58,675 nucleotides of DNA from Fibrobacter sp. (GCA_024689485.1 JAILDK010000087.1:1-58675), one strand, 5' to 3'. Counted from the stretch's first letter, positions 50,822 through 58,675 are shown. The notes: generated by a model not told the origin, from the letters alone. Made by a program: numbers and translations.

Positions 50822-51739
50822 TCAATGAAACTTGGAATCGATGTACTTCCAGGCGGCGACGGCTGCGTTCGAGCCGTCCGCGATTGCCGTGGTCAGCTGC
50901 CGAACGTTCTTTTGCCGGCAATCGCCCGCGACAAAAATCCCTTCGGATTTTGTCGCCCCGCCTTCATTCGACACAAAATATCCTTCCGCATCCAGATCCG
51001 TCAAATCCGCAAAAGCCTGATTATTCGGAACCTGACCGATGGCGATAAAGGCGGCATCGGTCTTGAGGAACTTTTCAGAACCGTCGAGCTTGTCTGTGTA
51101 ACGGATCTGCGTCAAATTTCCGGAACCTTGGAATTCTTCGATTTTCACATTGGGCAACCAGAAAATATTCGGAATGCCCTTCGCACGTTCCATGAGATTT
51201 TCGTCGGCGCGGAACTCGTTGCGGCGGTGCAGAATCGTCACCTCCGAAGCGAGCGCAGAAAGGTAAATCGCATCGGTAATCGCCGTATTCCCGCCGCCGA
51301 TCACTGCCACCGGGCGACCTTTGAAAAAGGCTCCGTCGCAGAGGGCACAAAAAGAAATTCCATGGCCCTGGAATTCCTCTTCGCCGGGAATGTTCAAAAG
51401 GCGATGCTTTGCGCCTGTCGCAAGGATCACGGCACGCGCTTCAAAATTGCCGTCGTCCGTGACCACGACGTGCGTGCCGTTTTCACCTTTTTCAATGCGC
51501 AATGCCGCTGCCAGTTCAAATTCCACGCCCAAGGCGGAAACCTGTTCGTACAAATTATCGGCAAAGCTCATTCCGCTCATCTTGGCGATGCCCGGATAGT
51601 TTTCCACGAGCGGAGACTTGGCAATTTGACCGCCAATGCCTTCTGCGTCGAGAATCTTGACCGTTTTACCGGCGCGCGCCGCATAGAGTGCGGCGGTGAG
51701 CCCTGCCGGACCTGCGCCTATAATCAAAACATCTGTCAT
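50822..51739 (-). CDS. trxB: Thioredoxin-disulfide reductase
   Basis: A 305-residue flavoenzyme. FAD-binding GAGPAG (8-13), catalytic CALC (Cys131, Cys134) in GHGISFCALCDG, and GGGNTAITDAIYL plus the NADPH-binding HRRNEF. Length and motifs fit TrxB well. It sits 14 bases after the nrdD-thioredoxin fusion gene, so it probably reduces the thioredoxin-like domain of that enzyme. Confidence 0.95.
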   Translation of the reverse strand: MTDVLIIGAGPAGLTAALYAARAGKTVKILDAEGIGGQIAKSPLVENYPGIAKMSGMSFADNLYEQVSALGVEFELAAALRIEKGENGTHVVVTDDGNFEARAVILATGAKHRLLNIPGEEEFQGHGISFCALCDGAFFKGRPVAVIGGGNTAITDAIYLSALASEVTILHRRNEFRADENLMERAKGIPNIFWLPNVKIEEFQGSGNLTQIRYTDKLDGSEKFLKTDAAFIAIGQVPNNQAFADLTDLDAEGYFVSNEGGATKSEGIFVAGDCRQKNVRQLTTAIADGSNAAVAAWKYIDSKFH

Positions 51740-51753
51740 CTTCGCCTTCTACT

Positions 51754-54165
51754 TTAGCCTTTGACGAACTTCTTGATGTTCGAAACGTTCTGGATCACTT
51801 CCACGTGATCGCCTTCGAACACGACGAGAGTCGGAGCCTGCTTCACGTCGAACTTTTTGGTGAGGTCGACTTCGACTTCGGCGTCCACGACTTTGTAAGA
51901 GTAATGGTCGCTGTCGAGAATGGACTTCGCCATTTTGCAGTTCGGGCAAGTTTTGGTGGTGAAGAGCATGGCGATTTTTCCCATGTCCGCTGCCGGGGCT
52001 GCTGCAGTTGCGCTTGCAGTGGCTGCGGTTGCTGCGGCTTTCGGCGCTTCGGTCGAAGCCTGAGCCGTTTCGCGGGTAATCGTGTGCGTGAGCTTTGAAG
52101 CTTCTGTGTTGTAAACCTGGCGGTCGTTGTATTCCTGCAGCTTGCCGTCGTTCCAGTTTTTGACCGGGCGGTAGTAACCGGTAATGCGGCTCCACGTTTC
52201 GGTAGGCTTTCCGCAGTGCGGGCAAACCTTTTGTTCGCCGTTCAGGTAACCGTGATCGGCGCAAATGGAATACGTCGGAGAAAGCGTGTAGTACGGAAGC
52301 TTGTAGTTTTCGGCAATCTTTTTTACGAGATTTGCGGCGGACTTCCAGTTCGGCAAACGTTCCCCGAGGAACGCGTGGAAAACGGTTCCGGAAGTGTAAA
52401 GCGTCTGCAGCTGGTCTTGCACGTCGAGGGCGCTGAAGATGTCTTGCGTGTAGCCGACCGGCAAGTGCGAAGAGTTCGTGTAGTACGGGGAACCGTTTTC
52501 GTTTGCGGTCACGATATCCGGGAACTGAGCCTTGTCATGCTTAGCAAAGCGGAACGCGGTGGATTCTGCCGGCGTCGCTTCCAAGTTGTAAAGGTCGCCG
52601 TACATTTCCTGGTAATCGGAAAGGCGCGTTCTCATGTGGTTCAGAACTTTCTTGGCGAATTCCTGCGCTTCCTTGTGCGTCAGGTCCTTGCCGAGCCACT
52701 TGGCGTTCAGGGTGGCTTCGTTCATGCCGACGAGACCGATCGTGGAGAAGTGATTGTTGAAGGTACCGAGGTAATGCTTGGTGTACGGATAGAGGCCTTC
52801 GTTCAAAAGCTTCGTGACTGTGGTACGCTTGACCTTGAGAGAACGGGCGGCGATGTCCATCATCTTGTCGAGGCGGGCGAAGAAGTCGTTTTCGCTGCTC
52901 GAAAGATAGGCGCAACGCGGCAGGTTGATGGTGACGACGCCGATTGAGCCCGTGCTTTCACCGCTGCCGAAGTAGCCGCCGGACTTTTTGCGCAGTTCAC
53001 GCAGGTCGAGGCGCAGTCTGCAGCACATGGAGCGCACGTCGGAAGGTTCCATGTCGCTGTTGATGTAGTTCGAGAAATACGGGGTGCCGAACTTGGAGGT
53101 CATTTCGAACAGAAGACGGTTGTTTTCGGTTTCGGACCAGTCGAAGTTGCGGGTAATAGAATAGGTCGGAATCGGATACTGGAATCCGCGTCCGTTGGCG
53201 TCGCCTTCGAGCATCACCTCGATGAACGCCTTGTTCACCATGTCCATTTCCTTTTGGCAATCTTTATACTTGAACGGCATTTCCTTGCCGCCGACAATCG
53301 CGTTCAATTCTGCGAGATCGTTCGGAACCGTCCAGTCGAGAGTAATGTTCGTGAACGGCGCCTGCGAACCCCAGCGGGACGGCGTGTTCACACCATAAAT
53401 AAAGGATTCAATGCTCTTCTTGGTCTGTTCGTAAGAAAGGGCGTCTGCCTTGACGAAGGCAGAAAGGTACGTATCGAAAGAAGAGAAAGCCTGAGCGCCA
53501 GCCCATTCGTTCTGCATGATGCCGAGGAAGTTCACCATCTGGTTGCAGAGCTGCGGCAAGTGCTTGGCCGGTGCGGAAGTGATTTTACCCGGAACGCCGC
53601 CGAGACCTTCCTGGATCAGCTGCTTCAAAGACCAACCGGCGCAATAGCCGGTGAGCATCGAAAGATCGTGAATGTGGATGTCCGTATTGCGGTGGGCATC
53701 GGCGATTTCGTTGTCGTAAATTTCAGAGAGCCAATAGTTCGCGGTGATTGCGCCGGAGTTCGAAAGGATCAAGCCACCGACGGAATATGTGACCGTCGAA
53801 TTTTCCTTGACGCGCCAGTCGGAAGTTTTGACGTAACCGTCGACCGTCTTCTTGTAATCGAGAAGGGCGGACTTCATGTTGCGCACTTTTTCGCGTTCAC
53901 GACGGTACAAGATGTAAGCCTTTGCCACATCTTCATAGCCGCCGCGCTGCAGAACGCGTTCCACGCTGTCTTGCACATCTTCGACGGCGATCTTGCCGTT
54001 TTTGATTTTGTCGTTAAAATCGGCGGTCACCTTCAACGCCAAGAAGTCGATGGTGTCGTCGGTATATTCTTTATCTTTCGCCTTGAAGGCTTTTAATATT
54101 GCACCGCGAATTTTTTCGATGTTGAAGTCGACAAATTCTCCGTCGCGTTTGATGACTTGATACAT
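51754..54165 (-). CDS. nrdD: Anaerobic ribonucleotide reductase NrdD fused to a thioredoxin/glutaredoxin-like domain
   Basis: An 803-residue class III reductase making dNTPs without oxygen. ATP-cone: YQVIKRDGEFVDFNIEKIRGAILKAF (1-30). The barrel domain carries the conserved DIHIHDLSMLTGYCAGW stretch. A Zn-type CADHGY-..-CPHC site comes near 645-660, and the glycyl-radical loop RITGYYRPV with Gly663. After an Ala-rich linker (about 697-727) follows a small domain, IAMLFTTKTCPNCKMAKS with CPNC at 740-743 and a cis-Pro QAPTLVVF. Start has AGGGGAA. The fused domain likely supplies electrons in place of formate. Confidence 0.92.
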   Translation of the reverse strand: MYQVIKRDGEFVDFNIEKIRGAILKAFKAKDKEYTDDTIDFLALKVTADFNDKIKNGKIAVEDVQDSVERVLQRGGYEDVAKAYILYRREREKVRNMKSALLDYKKTVDGYVKTSDWRVKENSTVTYSVGGLILSNSGAITANYWLSEIYDNEIADAHRNTDIHIHDLSMLTGYCAGWSLKQLIQEGLGGVPGKITSAPAKHLPQLCNQMVNFLGIMQNEWAGAQAFSSFDTYLSAFVKADALSYEQTKKSIESFIYGVNTPSRWGSQAPFTNITLDWTVPNDLAELNAIVGGKEMPFKYKDCQKEMDMVNKAFIEVMLEGDANGRGFQYPIPTYSITRNFDWSETENNRLLFEMTSKFGTPYFSNYINSDMEPSDVRSMCCRLRLDLRELRKKSGGYFGSGESTGSIGVVTINLPRCAYLSSSENDFFARLDKMMDIAARSLKVKRTTVTKLLNEGLYPYTKHYLGTFNNHFSTIGLVGMNEATLNAKWLGKDLTHKEAQEFAKKVLNHMRTRLSDYQEMYGDLYNLEATPAESTAFRFAKHDKAQFPDIVTANENGSPYYTNSSHLPVGYTQDIFSALDVQDQLQTLYTSGTVFHAFLGERLPNWKSAANLVKKIAENYKLPYYTLSPTYSICADHGYLNGEQKVCPHCGKPTETWSRITGYYRPVKNWNDGKLQEYNDRQVYNTEASKLTHTITRETAQASTEAPKAAATAATASATAAAPAADMGKIAMLFTTKTCPNCKMAKSILDSDHYSYKVVDAEVEVDLTKKFDVKQAPTLVVFEGDHVEVIQNVSNIKKFVKG

Positions 54166-54893
54166 GTGGATTCCCCTTCCTCTGATGTTAAGTCCTGGAC
54201 TCCGCGAAGTTCCACGTTCGGAACGTAGGCGGAAACGATTTCTTTAAAGTGGTTCATGCCTTCTGCATCAACCGGGTGCAGTCGAAGATTGCCGACCAGG
54301 TTTCCCGAGTCGACGAACTGCTGTAAGTAATAAGGCTCATTTCCGTGGATCCATTCTCCGATTTTGTAGAAGGATTCTGCATCGTGAAATTCGCTTGTGA
54401 CTGTTGTGCGGAATTCAAACGGCTGGTTCCCCGTGAGCAAAAAATCGACGCTCTCCTCCACAGCCGAGGTATCGTAACCTGGAATGCCGACGGTTTCGCC
54501 GTAACGTTCCAAGGAATTTTTGATGTCTACCGCCACATAGTCGAGAAGTCCCCCTTCCGAGAGTCTTCTAAGGCGTTCCGGGGAAGTACCGTTGGTATCG
54601 AGCTTGACCTGGAATCCCATATCCCGGATCTGGAGAATAAAATCTTCAATGCCCGACTGCAGCAAAGGTTCGCCGCCCGAAACGCAGACTCCGTCCAAAA
54701 TGCCCTGGCGCTTGCCGAGGAACTGGAAGAAGTCTTCGATCGAAACGTCCGGGGCCTGAAAAGCGTTCGGGACCACCAAGGACGCGTTATGGCAGAAGGG
54801 ACAACGCCAGTTACAGCCCCGAGTGAACACGGTGCAAGCGAGTTTGCCCGGAAAGTCGAGGAGAGTTAAACGTTGTAGTCCTTGCAGTACCAT
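54093..54893 (-). CDS. nrdG: Anaerobic ribonucleotide reductase activating protein (radical SAM)
   Basis: A 266-residue radical SAM enzyme that forms the glycyl radical on NrdD. The cluster motif is CNWRCPFC (Cys27, Cys31, Cys34). VCVSGGEPLLQ, KLDTNG and YVAVDIKN are later SAM-binding parts. ATG 54893 gives the normal VLQGLQRLTLLDFPG start; the longer TTG start is less likely. It overlaps nrdD by 73 bases, with a polar C-terminal tail. Two candidate NrdR boxes lie 44 bases upstream. Confidence 0.92.
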   Translation of the reverse strand: MVLQGLQRLTLLDFPGKLACTVFTRGCNWRCPFCHNASLVVPNAFQAPDVSIEDFFQFLGKRQGILDGVCVSGGEPLLQSGIEDFILQIRDMGFQVKLDTNGTSPERLRRLSEGGLLDYVAVDIKNSLERYGETVGIPGYDTSAVEESVDFLLTGNQPFEFRTTVTSEFHDAESFYKIGEWIHGNEPYYLQQFVDSGNLVGNLRLHPVDAEGMNHFKEIVSAYVPNVELRGVQDLTSEEGESTCIKSSNATENLSTSTSKKFAVQY

Positions 54894-54936
54894 ACTTGGA
54901 ATAGTAATAAATCTTGTGGGGGAATGCAACAGAAAT

Positions 54937-54952
54937 CCACAATATTTTGTGT
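54937..54952. promoter_or_regulatory. NrdR box 1
   Basis: Minus-strand word ACACAAAATATTGTGG matches the NrdR consensus acaCwAtATaTwGtgt at 14 of 16 positions and is nearly palindromic. It lies upstream of the nrdG start at a typical distance. Confidence 0.7.
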
Positions 54953-54967
54953 ACGGAATGTAAAAAA

Positions 54968-54983
54968 CTACTATCTATGGGAT
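54968..54983. promoter_or_regulatory. NrdR box 2 (degenerate)
   Basis: Core CTATCTATGG matches CwAtATaTwG at 8 of 10, flanks poorer. It starts exactly 31 bases from box 1, the usual three-turn spacing of paired NrdR boxes. Confidence 0.45.
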
Positions 54984-55043
54984 AAGTTGTTGATTTTTAA
55001 GGGATTAGGACGATTGGATTGTAACGAAATTGTAAGGAAGGAG

Positions 55044-55074
55044 AATTGACAATTGACAATTATCAATTAACAAT
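55044..55074. repeat. Heptamer direct repeat
   Basis: Four tandem units of the form AATTxxC (AATTGAC, AATTGAC, AATTATC, AATTAAC) and a partial one. The centre also forms a small inverted repeat, AATTGA/TCAATT. Confidence 0.6.
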
Positions 55075-55088
55075 GATTTGTAAGAGAG

Positions 55089-55142
55089 CCTTTACTGCGG
55101 AAGGGAGCTTTTACTGCGGAAGGGAGGCTTCTTTCCGCGGAG
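55089..55142. repeat. 19-20-bp repeat units with GGGAGG spacer
   Basis: Two nearly identical units, CCTTTACTGCGGAAGGGAG and CTTTTACTGCGGAAGGGAGG, then a partial unit with TCCGCGGA. GCGGAA in unit 2 pairs with TTCCGC in the partial unit. Flanks (CTTTTAC...GGGAGG) match the spacer of the array at 22622-22812. Confidence 0.6.
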
Positions 55143-55143
55143 C

Positions 55144-55179
55144 TAATACCTTATACCTAATACCTTATAACTATATACC
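55144..55179. repeat. 14-bp direct repeat
   Basis: TAATACCTTATACC at 55144-55157 and TAATACCTTATAAC at 55158-55171, then the fragment TATATACC. It ends at the stop of the MATE gene. Confidence 0.55.
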
Positions 55180-55181
55180 GC

Positions 55182-56594
55182 TTAGGCTTTGACGTCGAGC
55201 AGGTGCTTGCGCCATTTTCCGCTCTTCCAACGGTACAGGAAGAACAGCGGGGCGGTGCTGTACACGGCGACGACGGCGATCCATGCGTAATGGGCCGGCA
55301 AATGGAACACGTAGGCGGTCACGTAAAGGGATCCTGCGACAAACCAGTTCATGAGCGCGCTTGCAAACATCACCCATAAAGTGTCTCCTGCGCCACGGAG
55401 TGCTCCCGCATAAATCACGAGCAGAACTTCCACAAAAATATACAGCGCTGCAAAACGGAGCATAAAGAGGCTCATCGGCCGGGCGTTTTCAAAAATGGAA
55501 ATCGCCGAAGCCGCAGCGCTCGCGTCGGGCCTAAAAATGTCGGCGAGGACGCCCGGCAAAAAGATGAACAGCACACCGATAATCGCGGAATACGCCCAAC
55601 CGATCCGCAGCCCCGAATAAGTGGACCGCGTTGCGGCTGCGCCTTCCTTTGCGCCCACGTAACGTCCCACCAGGCTCGTCGAGGCGACTTCAAGGCCCAT
55701 CAGCGGCACGTACGCCACCATGTCCCAGTTGAACATGATCGACGATGCGGTGGCGGATTCCGGACCGAGGGCGTGGAACATCAAAATCAAAAGCTGGAAA
55801 GCCGTCATGTTCAAAAACATTTCGACGCCAGAGGGAATGCCCCTTTTTAAGAGTTCCACTGTCAAAGGCTTGCTGAAGGCGAAGGAATTTCGCGTGTTGA
55901 AACGCTTGTGGTAAGATTTGCTGAAAAATTTGGCGAAAAGGATTACCGTGGAGACGGCGTTCCCGATAAGGGTTCCGTAGGCGGCGCCTGCAATGCCCAT
56001 CGCGGGAATCGGGCCTGCGCCGTAAATGAGGAAGAAGTTGCAGACCACGTTTACGATCATGCCCACGAACGCGGCCTTCATCACGATTTTGGTTTCACCG
56101 ATGCCGCTAAAAAAGCACGGAGCCGCATTGCGCACCAGGTTGATGATGCCGCCGAACATCAAAATGTTGAAGTAGGTTTTTTGGTACTGCAATTGGTCGG
56201 CAGGGAGATGCTCCAAACCGAAGACGATGTGCCCCAGGGGAATCGTCAAGTATAAAAGCGGAACGCAGATGAGCGACAGGTAGATCGCCTGCATAAAGAC
56301 TTTGGCGCAGTCGCCGTGCTTTTTGGCGCCAAGGCGTTGCGCGACCATGGCGGTCGTGTAGCTGATCGCTCCGGTAAAGAACGTGATGAGGGCGAGCTGG
56401 ACTGCCCCCGCGCCGAGTGCCGCATTCATTTCGGCGGGGCCGAGCTTGGAAAGGAAAAGCCTGTCGATAAAGGTCATGAAGGTGTCGAAGCTCATCGAAA
56501 GGAGCATCGGCAGGGCGACGGTGAAAACATCTTTAACGTCGCCGTTCTTTTTGAATTTTCCAGGCTTGTAAAGTTTGTTGAAAAATGCGAACAT
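55182..56594 (-). CDS. MATE-family efflux transporter
   Basis: A 470-residue exporter with twelve hydrophobic segments in two MatE repeats. FTVALPMLLSMSFDTFMTFIDRLFLSKLG begins repeat 1 and FSKPLTVELLKRGIPSGVEMFLN begins repeat 2; GLEVASTSLVGRYVGAKEGA is the conserved loop after TM8. Such proteins use Na+ or H+ gradients to expel cationic drugs or metabolites. Substrate is unknown. Confidence 0.88.
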   Translation of the reverse strand: MFAFFNKLYKPGKFKKNGDVKDVFTVALPMLLSMSFDTFMTFIDRLFLSKLGPAEMNAALGAGAVQLALITFFTGAISYTTAMVAQRLGAKKHGDCAKVFMQAIYLSLICVPLLYLTIPLGHIVFGLEHLPADQLQYQKTYFNILMFGGIINLVRNAAPCFFSGIGETKIVMKAAFVGMIVNVVCNFFLIYGAGPIPAMGIAGAAYGTLIGNAVSTVILFAKFFSKSYHKRFNTRNSFAFSKPLTVELLKRGIPSGVEMFLNMTAFQLLILMFHALGPESATASSIMFNWDMVAYVPLMGLEVASTSLVGRYVGAKEGAAATRSTYSGLRIGWAYSAIIGVLFIFLPGVLADIFRPDASAAASAISIFENARPMSLFMLRFAALYIFVEVLLVIYAGALRGAGDTLWVMFASALMNWFVAGSLYVTAYVFHLPAHYAWIAVVAVYSTAPLFFLYRWKSGKWRKHLLDVKA

Positions 56595-56641
56595 AATTTC
56601 AAATGTAGAAAAGATGCTCGGGTGGGGTGGAAGGTCTCGCG

Positions 56642-57082
56642 TTAGGATTCACTAACGAAGATTTCTTGCGGTAAAATTCCGATGATTTCGAGAAACTCAC
56701 GGGGAGTGACGACAATAGGATTGCGTGGAAAATGTTTTGTGTTTCCGGTGACTAAATGAGTATGGGTCTTGTTCCCGTGAGCTAATGCGACAGAATAAAA
56801 GACGATGTCTTTTGGATCGGGCATTTCTTCTTTTACTTCGATTAGTTTTTCTTCATGAATTCCTAAAAGTTTGATTTGTTCGATGACCTCAATAATTCGT
56901 TCTTGATTAAAGCCGAATTTTTTCCGCTTTAGGACGAGGCTGTACTCTTCTAGAATCTGCTCGTTGAATACAGGTATGACGAGACCTTCGAAAACGGATT
57001 GAAGGACGAAGCCTGGAATTGAGTCCCATTTTAGGAAAGCGGAAACGATGACGTTAGTGTCGATAACCGCGAAAAATTTCAT
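56642..57082 (-). CDS. PIN-domain toxin (COG1569 type)
   Basis: A 146-residue PIN-fold nuclease. DTNVIVSAF (Asp8) and the later acidic set in EMPDPKDIVFYSVAL are the metal-binding residues. FEGLVIPVFNEQILEEYSLVL is typical for the family of RNase-like toxins paired with RelB-type antitoxins. It overlaps the antitoxin gene by ATGA. Confidence 0.82.
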   Translation of the reverse strand: MKFFAVIDTNVIVSAFLKWDSIPGFVLQSVFEGLVIPVFNEQILEEYSLVLKRKKFGFNQERIIEVIEQIKLLGIHEEKLIEVKEEMPDPKDIVFYSVALAHGNKTHTHLVTGNTKHFPRNPIVVTPREFLEIIGILPQEIFVSES

Positions 57083-57411
57083 TTCCGTCTCCGGGCTGCG
57101 GAAATTTCTGAGTTGATTTCGTCAAGGCTCATGTCGGCAGCGCCTGCTTTTTCTGCATCGGCGGAAAGCTGTTGCATGGTTTTGAGCATGTGGCTTGCGA
57201 CAGGGTTTGCGTTGTAAATGGCGCGTCTTTCTGCGGCGTATGCAGGTGCGCTTGCGGACATAACGTCAAAGGGAATCCGGCGTTCTCGAACGACGGCGCG
57301 AGCAAAGACGTTGATTGCGGTGCTCATGGACATTCCAAATTCTTCGCAGAGTTTGTCGAACTCTTTTTTTAGAGAACTGTCCATTCGAATGCTGAAAGTC
57401 GTTTGTGCCAT
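57079..57411 (-). CDS. RelB/DinJ-family antitoxin
   Basis: A 110-residue antitoxin. The ribbon-helix-helix start is AQTTFSIRMDSSLKKEFDKLCEEFGMSMSTAINVFARAVVRERRIPF, near-perfect DinJ style. The remainder is Ala-rich and probably wraps the toxin. ATG 57411 has a purine-rich AGGAGCAATT before it; the longer open frame to 57507 adds an unlikely basic segment. The antitoxin commonly binds its own promoter, in the AT-rich region just upstream. Confidence 0.87.
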   Translation of the reverse strand: MAQTTFSIRMDSSLKKEFDKLCEEFGMSMSTAINVFARAVVRERRIPFDVMSASAPAYAAERRAIYNANPVASHMLKTMQQLSADAEKAGAADMSLDEINSEISAARRRK

Positions 57412-57575
57412 AATTGCTCCTTGTCTGTAGTCTAAAATATATAAAAACGCACCTAAATGCAACCGAATGTGTTTTCTTTTTATAAAGACAGGGCGCTGGG
57501 GCAACATGGCGTTGTGATTGCCACGACCCTACGGGGCTCGCAATGACATGGGGGAATGTTGCAATGACAGGGGGA
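57412..57575. repeat. Intergenic REP-like repeat
   Basis: A 164-base gap. It contains an imperfect hairpin ATTGC-..-CCC-TAC-GGG-..-GCAAT (57517-57544), and a direct repeat, GCAATGACA-(T)-GGGGGA, at 57540 and 57561 (step 21). The half nearest the antitoxin is AT-rich with TAAAATATATAAAA, a likely promoter for the toxin-antitoxin operon. Confidence 0.5.
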
Positions 57576-58675
57576 TTAAATATCCAGATCGGGGGCGATG
57601 TGGATTTGGTAATCGGGGTAGGCTGCGCTCACTTCTTTGCTCAGAATTTCGAGAGCTTCTTCCGGCAAAATGTCAAAGCTGATGACGACATCGAAGCGGA
57701 TGGATTTTTCTTCGGTGTCCACAAAGAATCCGTGCATTTGCAAAGCCCAATCGTGAGCCTTTACGATGTGCAGAACGTTACTGCGGATCTTTGCCGCGGC
57801 GTCGTCCTTGGTATTGTAAGAGTAAACGCCGACGCCGGTGAGGAGCACGCCGGTTTCTTGGTGCACTTTTGCCTGGAGCTTACGGGTGAGCACGTCGAGA
57901 TCTTCCACGGTCATCGTGTCGGGAAGTTCCAGGTGAACGGAACCGATCGTTTTGTTCGGACCGTAATCGTTCAGGATCACGTCATAGGCACCGCGCACGG
58001 GTTCTTCGGCGTTGAGGACTTTTTTGATGCGTTTCACAAGTTCGCGGTCGTTGCGTTTTCCCAAAATATCGTCGAGGGTGTCCCTCAGCATTTCGATGCC
58101 GGACTTGATGATGAAAATGGAAATCACGACGCCCACGTAGGCTTCGAGCGAGATGCCCGTGGTGATAAAGACGATCGCCGAAGCGAGAACGGAGAGCGAA
58201 AGGATCGCGTCGAAGAGAGCGTCTGCGCCGGATGCAACAAGTGCGCCCGAGTTCACGCGTTCACCCTGGCGTTTGACGAATTTGCCGAGGATGAGCTTGA
58301 CGACGACAGCCGATGCGATGATCACGAGAGAGACCGTGGAGTAGTCAGCTTCTTCGGGGTGAATGATTTTTTTCACGGATTCGACGGCAGAGGTGCCGCC
58401 CGCGTAAAGGACGATTGCCGCGACAATCATGGCGCTCAGGTATTCGATACGACCGTAACCGAGCGGATGCTTTTTGTTCGGGAGCTTGTTCGAAAGCTTG
58501 GCGCCCACGATCGTGATGACCGAGGAAAGCGCGTCGGAAAGGTTGTTCACCGCGTCGAGAGTGACGGCGATGGAGCCTGTGATAAATCCGACTGCCGCTT
58601 TGAAGGCGGAGAGGATAACGTTCGTGACGATGCCCACAATGCTTGTGCGGACGATGACTTTGCTGCGGTTTTCAA
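57576..58675 (-). CDS. Cation diffusion facilitator transporter (5' end beyond the window)
   Basis: At least 366 residues; the frame runs off the window edge, reading NRSKVIVRTSIVGIV before the GTG at 58637, which is a normal internal CDF start sequence. Thus the true start lies outside. DAVNNLSDALSSV carries the metal-binding DxxxD of TM2, GRIEYLSAM follows TM2, and ASGADALFDAILS is the TM5 site. The C-terminal cytoplasmic ferredoxin-like domain (EEPVRGAYDVILNDYGPNK...) is followed by an unusual second half with similar features. It exports Zn2+, Co2+ or Fe2+, by family. Confidence 0.88.
   Translation of the reverse strand, partial: ENRSKVIVRTSIVGIVTNVILSAFKAAVGFITGSIAVTLDAVNNLSDALSSVITIVGAKLSNKLPNKKHPLGYGRIEYLSAMIVAAIVLYAGGTSAVESVKKIIHPEEADYSTVSLVIIASAVVVKLILGKFVKRQGERVNSGALVASGADALFDAILSLSVLASAIVFITTGISLEAYVGVVISIFIIKSGIEMLRDTLDDILGKRNDRELVKRIKKVLNAEEPVRGAYDVILNDYGPNKTIGSVHLELPDTMTVEDLDVLTRKLQAKVHQETGVLLTGVGVYSYNTKDDAAAKIRSNVLHIVKAHDWALQMHGFFVDTEEKSIRFDVVISFDILPEEALEILSKEVSAAYPDYQIHIAPDLDI

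Overview
The window looks like a chromosomal segment of a Fibrobacter-type bacterium (phylum Fibrobacterota). The evidence is two genes of the TIGR02147/DUF4423 regulator family, which is greatly expanded in that lineage, a secreted GH5 cellulase with a C-terminal sorting-type domain, lipoproteins with Ser-rich linkers, outer-membrane barrels ending in Phe, and an anaerobic class III ribonucleotide reductase. The organism is an anaerobic, diderm fibre degrader. Genes are tightly packed, with many ATGA overlaps and several convergent pairs that touch or overlap.

Region 1 (1-12.6 kb) is a surface-polysaccharide locus. The plus-strand block holds an Alg14/Alg13-like split glycosyltransferase, GT4 enzymes, a CDP-glycerol phosphotransferase-like protein and a secreted PL14-like lyase. 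The minus-strand block holds a flippase, a second CDP-glycerol phosphotransferase-like protein, GT14 and GT2 transferases and an O-antigen polymerase-like protein. A glycerol-3-phosphate cytidylyltransferase at 12.2 kb would supply CDP-glycerol. Together they suggest a phosphoglycerol-decorated glycan.

Region 2 (12.6-22.2 kb) holds a CotH-like lipoprotein, an outer-membrane barrel, a MORN-type lipoprotein, a three-gene membrane/esterase operon, tRNA-Leu(CAG), a small lipoprotein, an acetyltransferase, the first TIGR02147 regulator-lipoprotein pair and an EamA exporter. A 690-base gene-free stretch (22.19-22.88 kb) follows, made of a 98-bp tandem repeat, a long hairpin and an array of short palindromes.

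Region 3 (22.9-32.7 kb) is a long minus-strand run: lipocalin-like protein, eukaryotic-type HisA, GT4, MutY, a succinate-type CoA-transferase and a complete biotin-dependent Na+-pumping decarboxylase (alpha, OadG-like, biotin carrier, beta), ending in a clear terminator. It has the hallmarks of succinate/propionate energy metabolism.

Region 4 (32.8-38.3 kb) has a Pro/Ala-rich outer-membrane protein with a 46-residue lipoprotein behind it. Opposite lies the second TIGR02147-lipoprotein pair, followed by the GH5 cellulase.

Region 5 (38.5-58.7 kb) is mostly housekeeping and transport: aminotransferase, meso-diaminopimelate dehydrogenase, dUTPase, RecD2, a 31-residue mS38/COX24-type ribosomal protein, a queuosine precursor transporter, a Yej-like ABC transporter, another barrel plus Ser-rich lipoprotein, and an nrdG / nrdD-thioredoxin fusion / trxB operon preceded by a candidate tandem NrdR-box pair. 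It ends with a MATE exporter, a RelB/DinJ-PIN toxin-antitoxin pair and a CDF metal exporter cut by the window edge.
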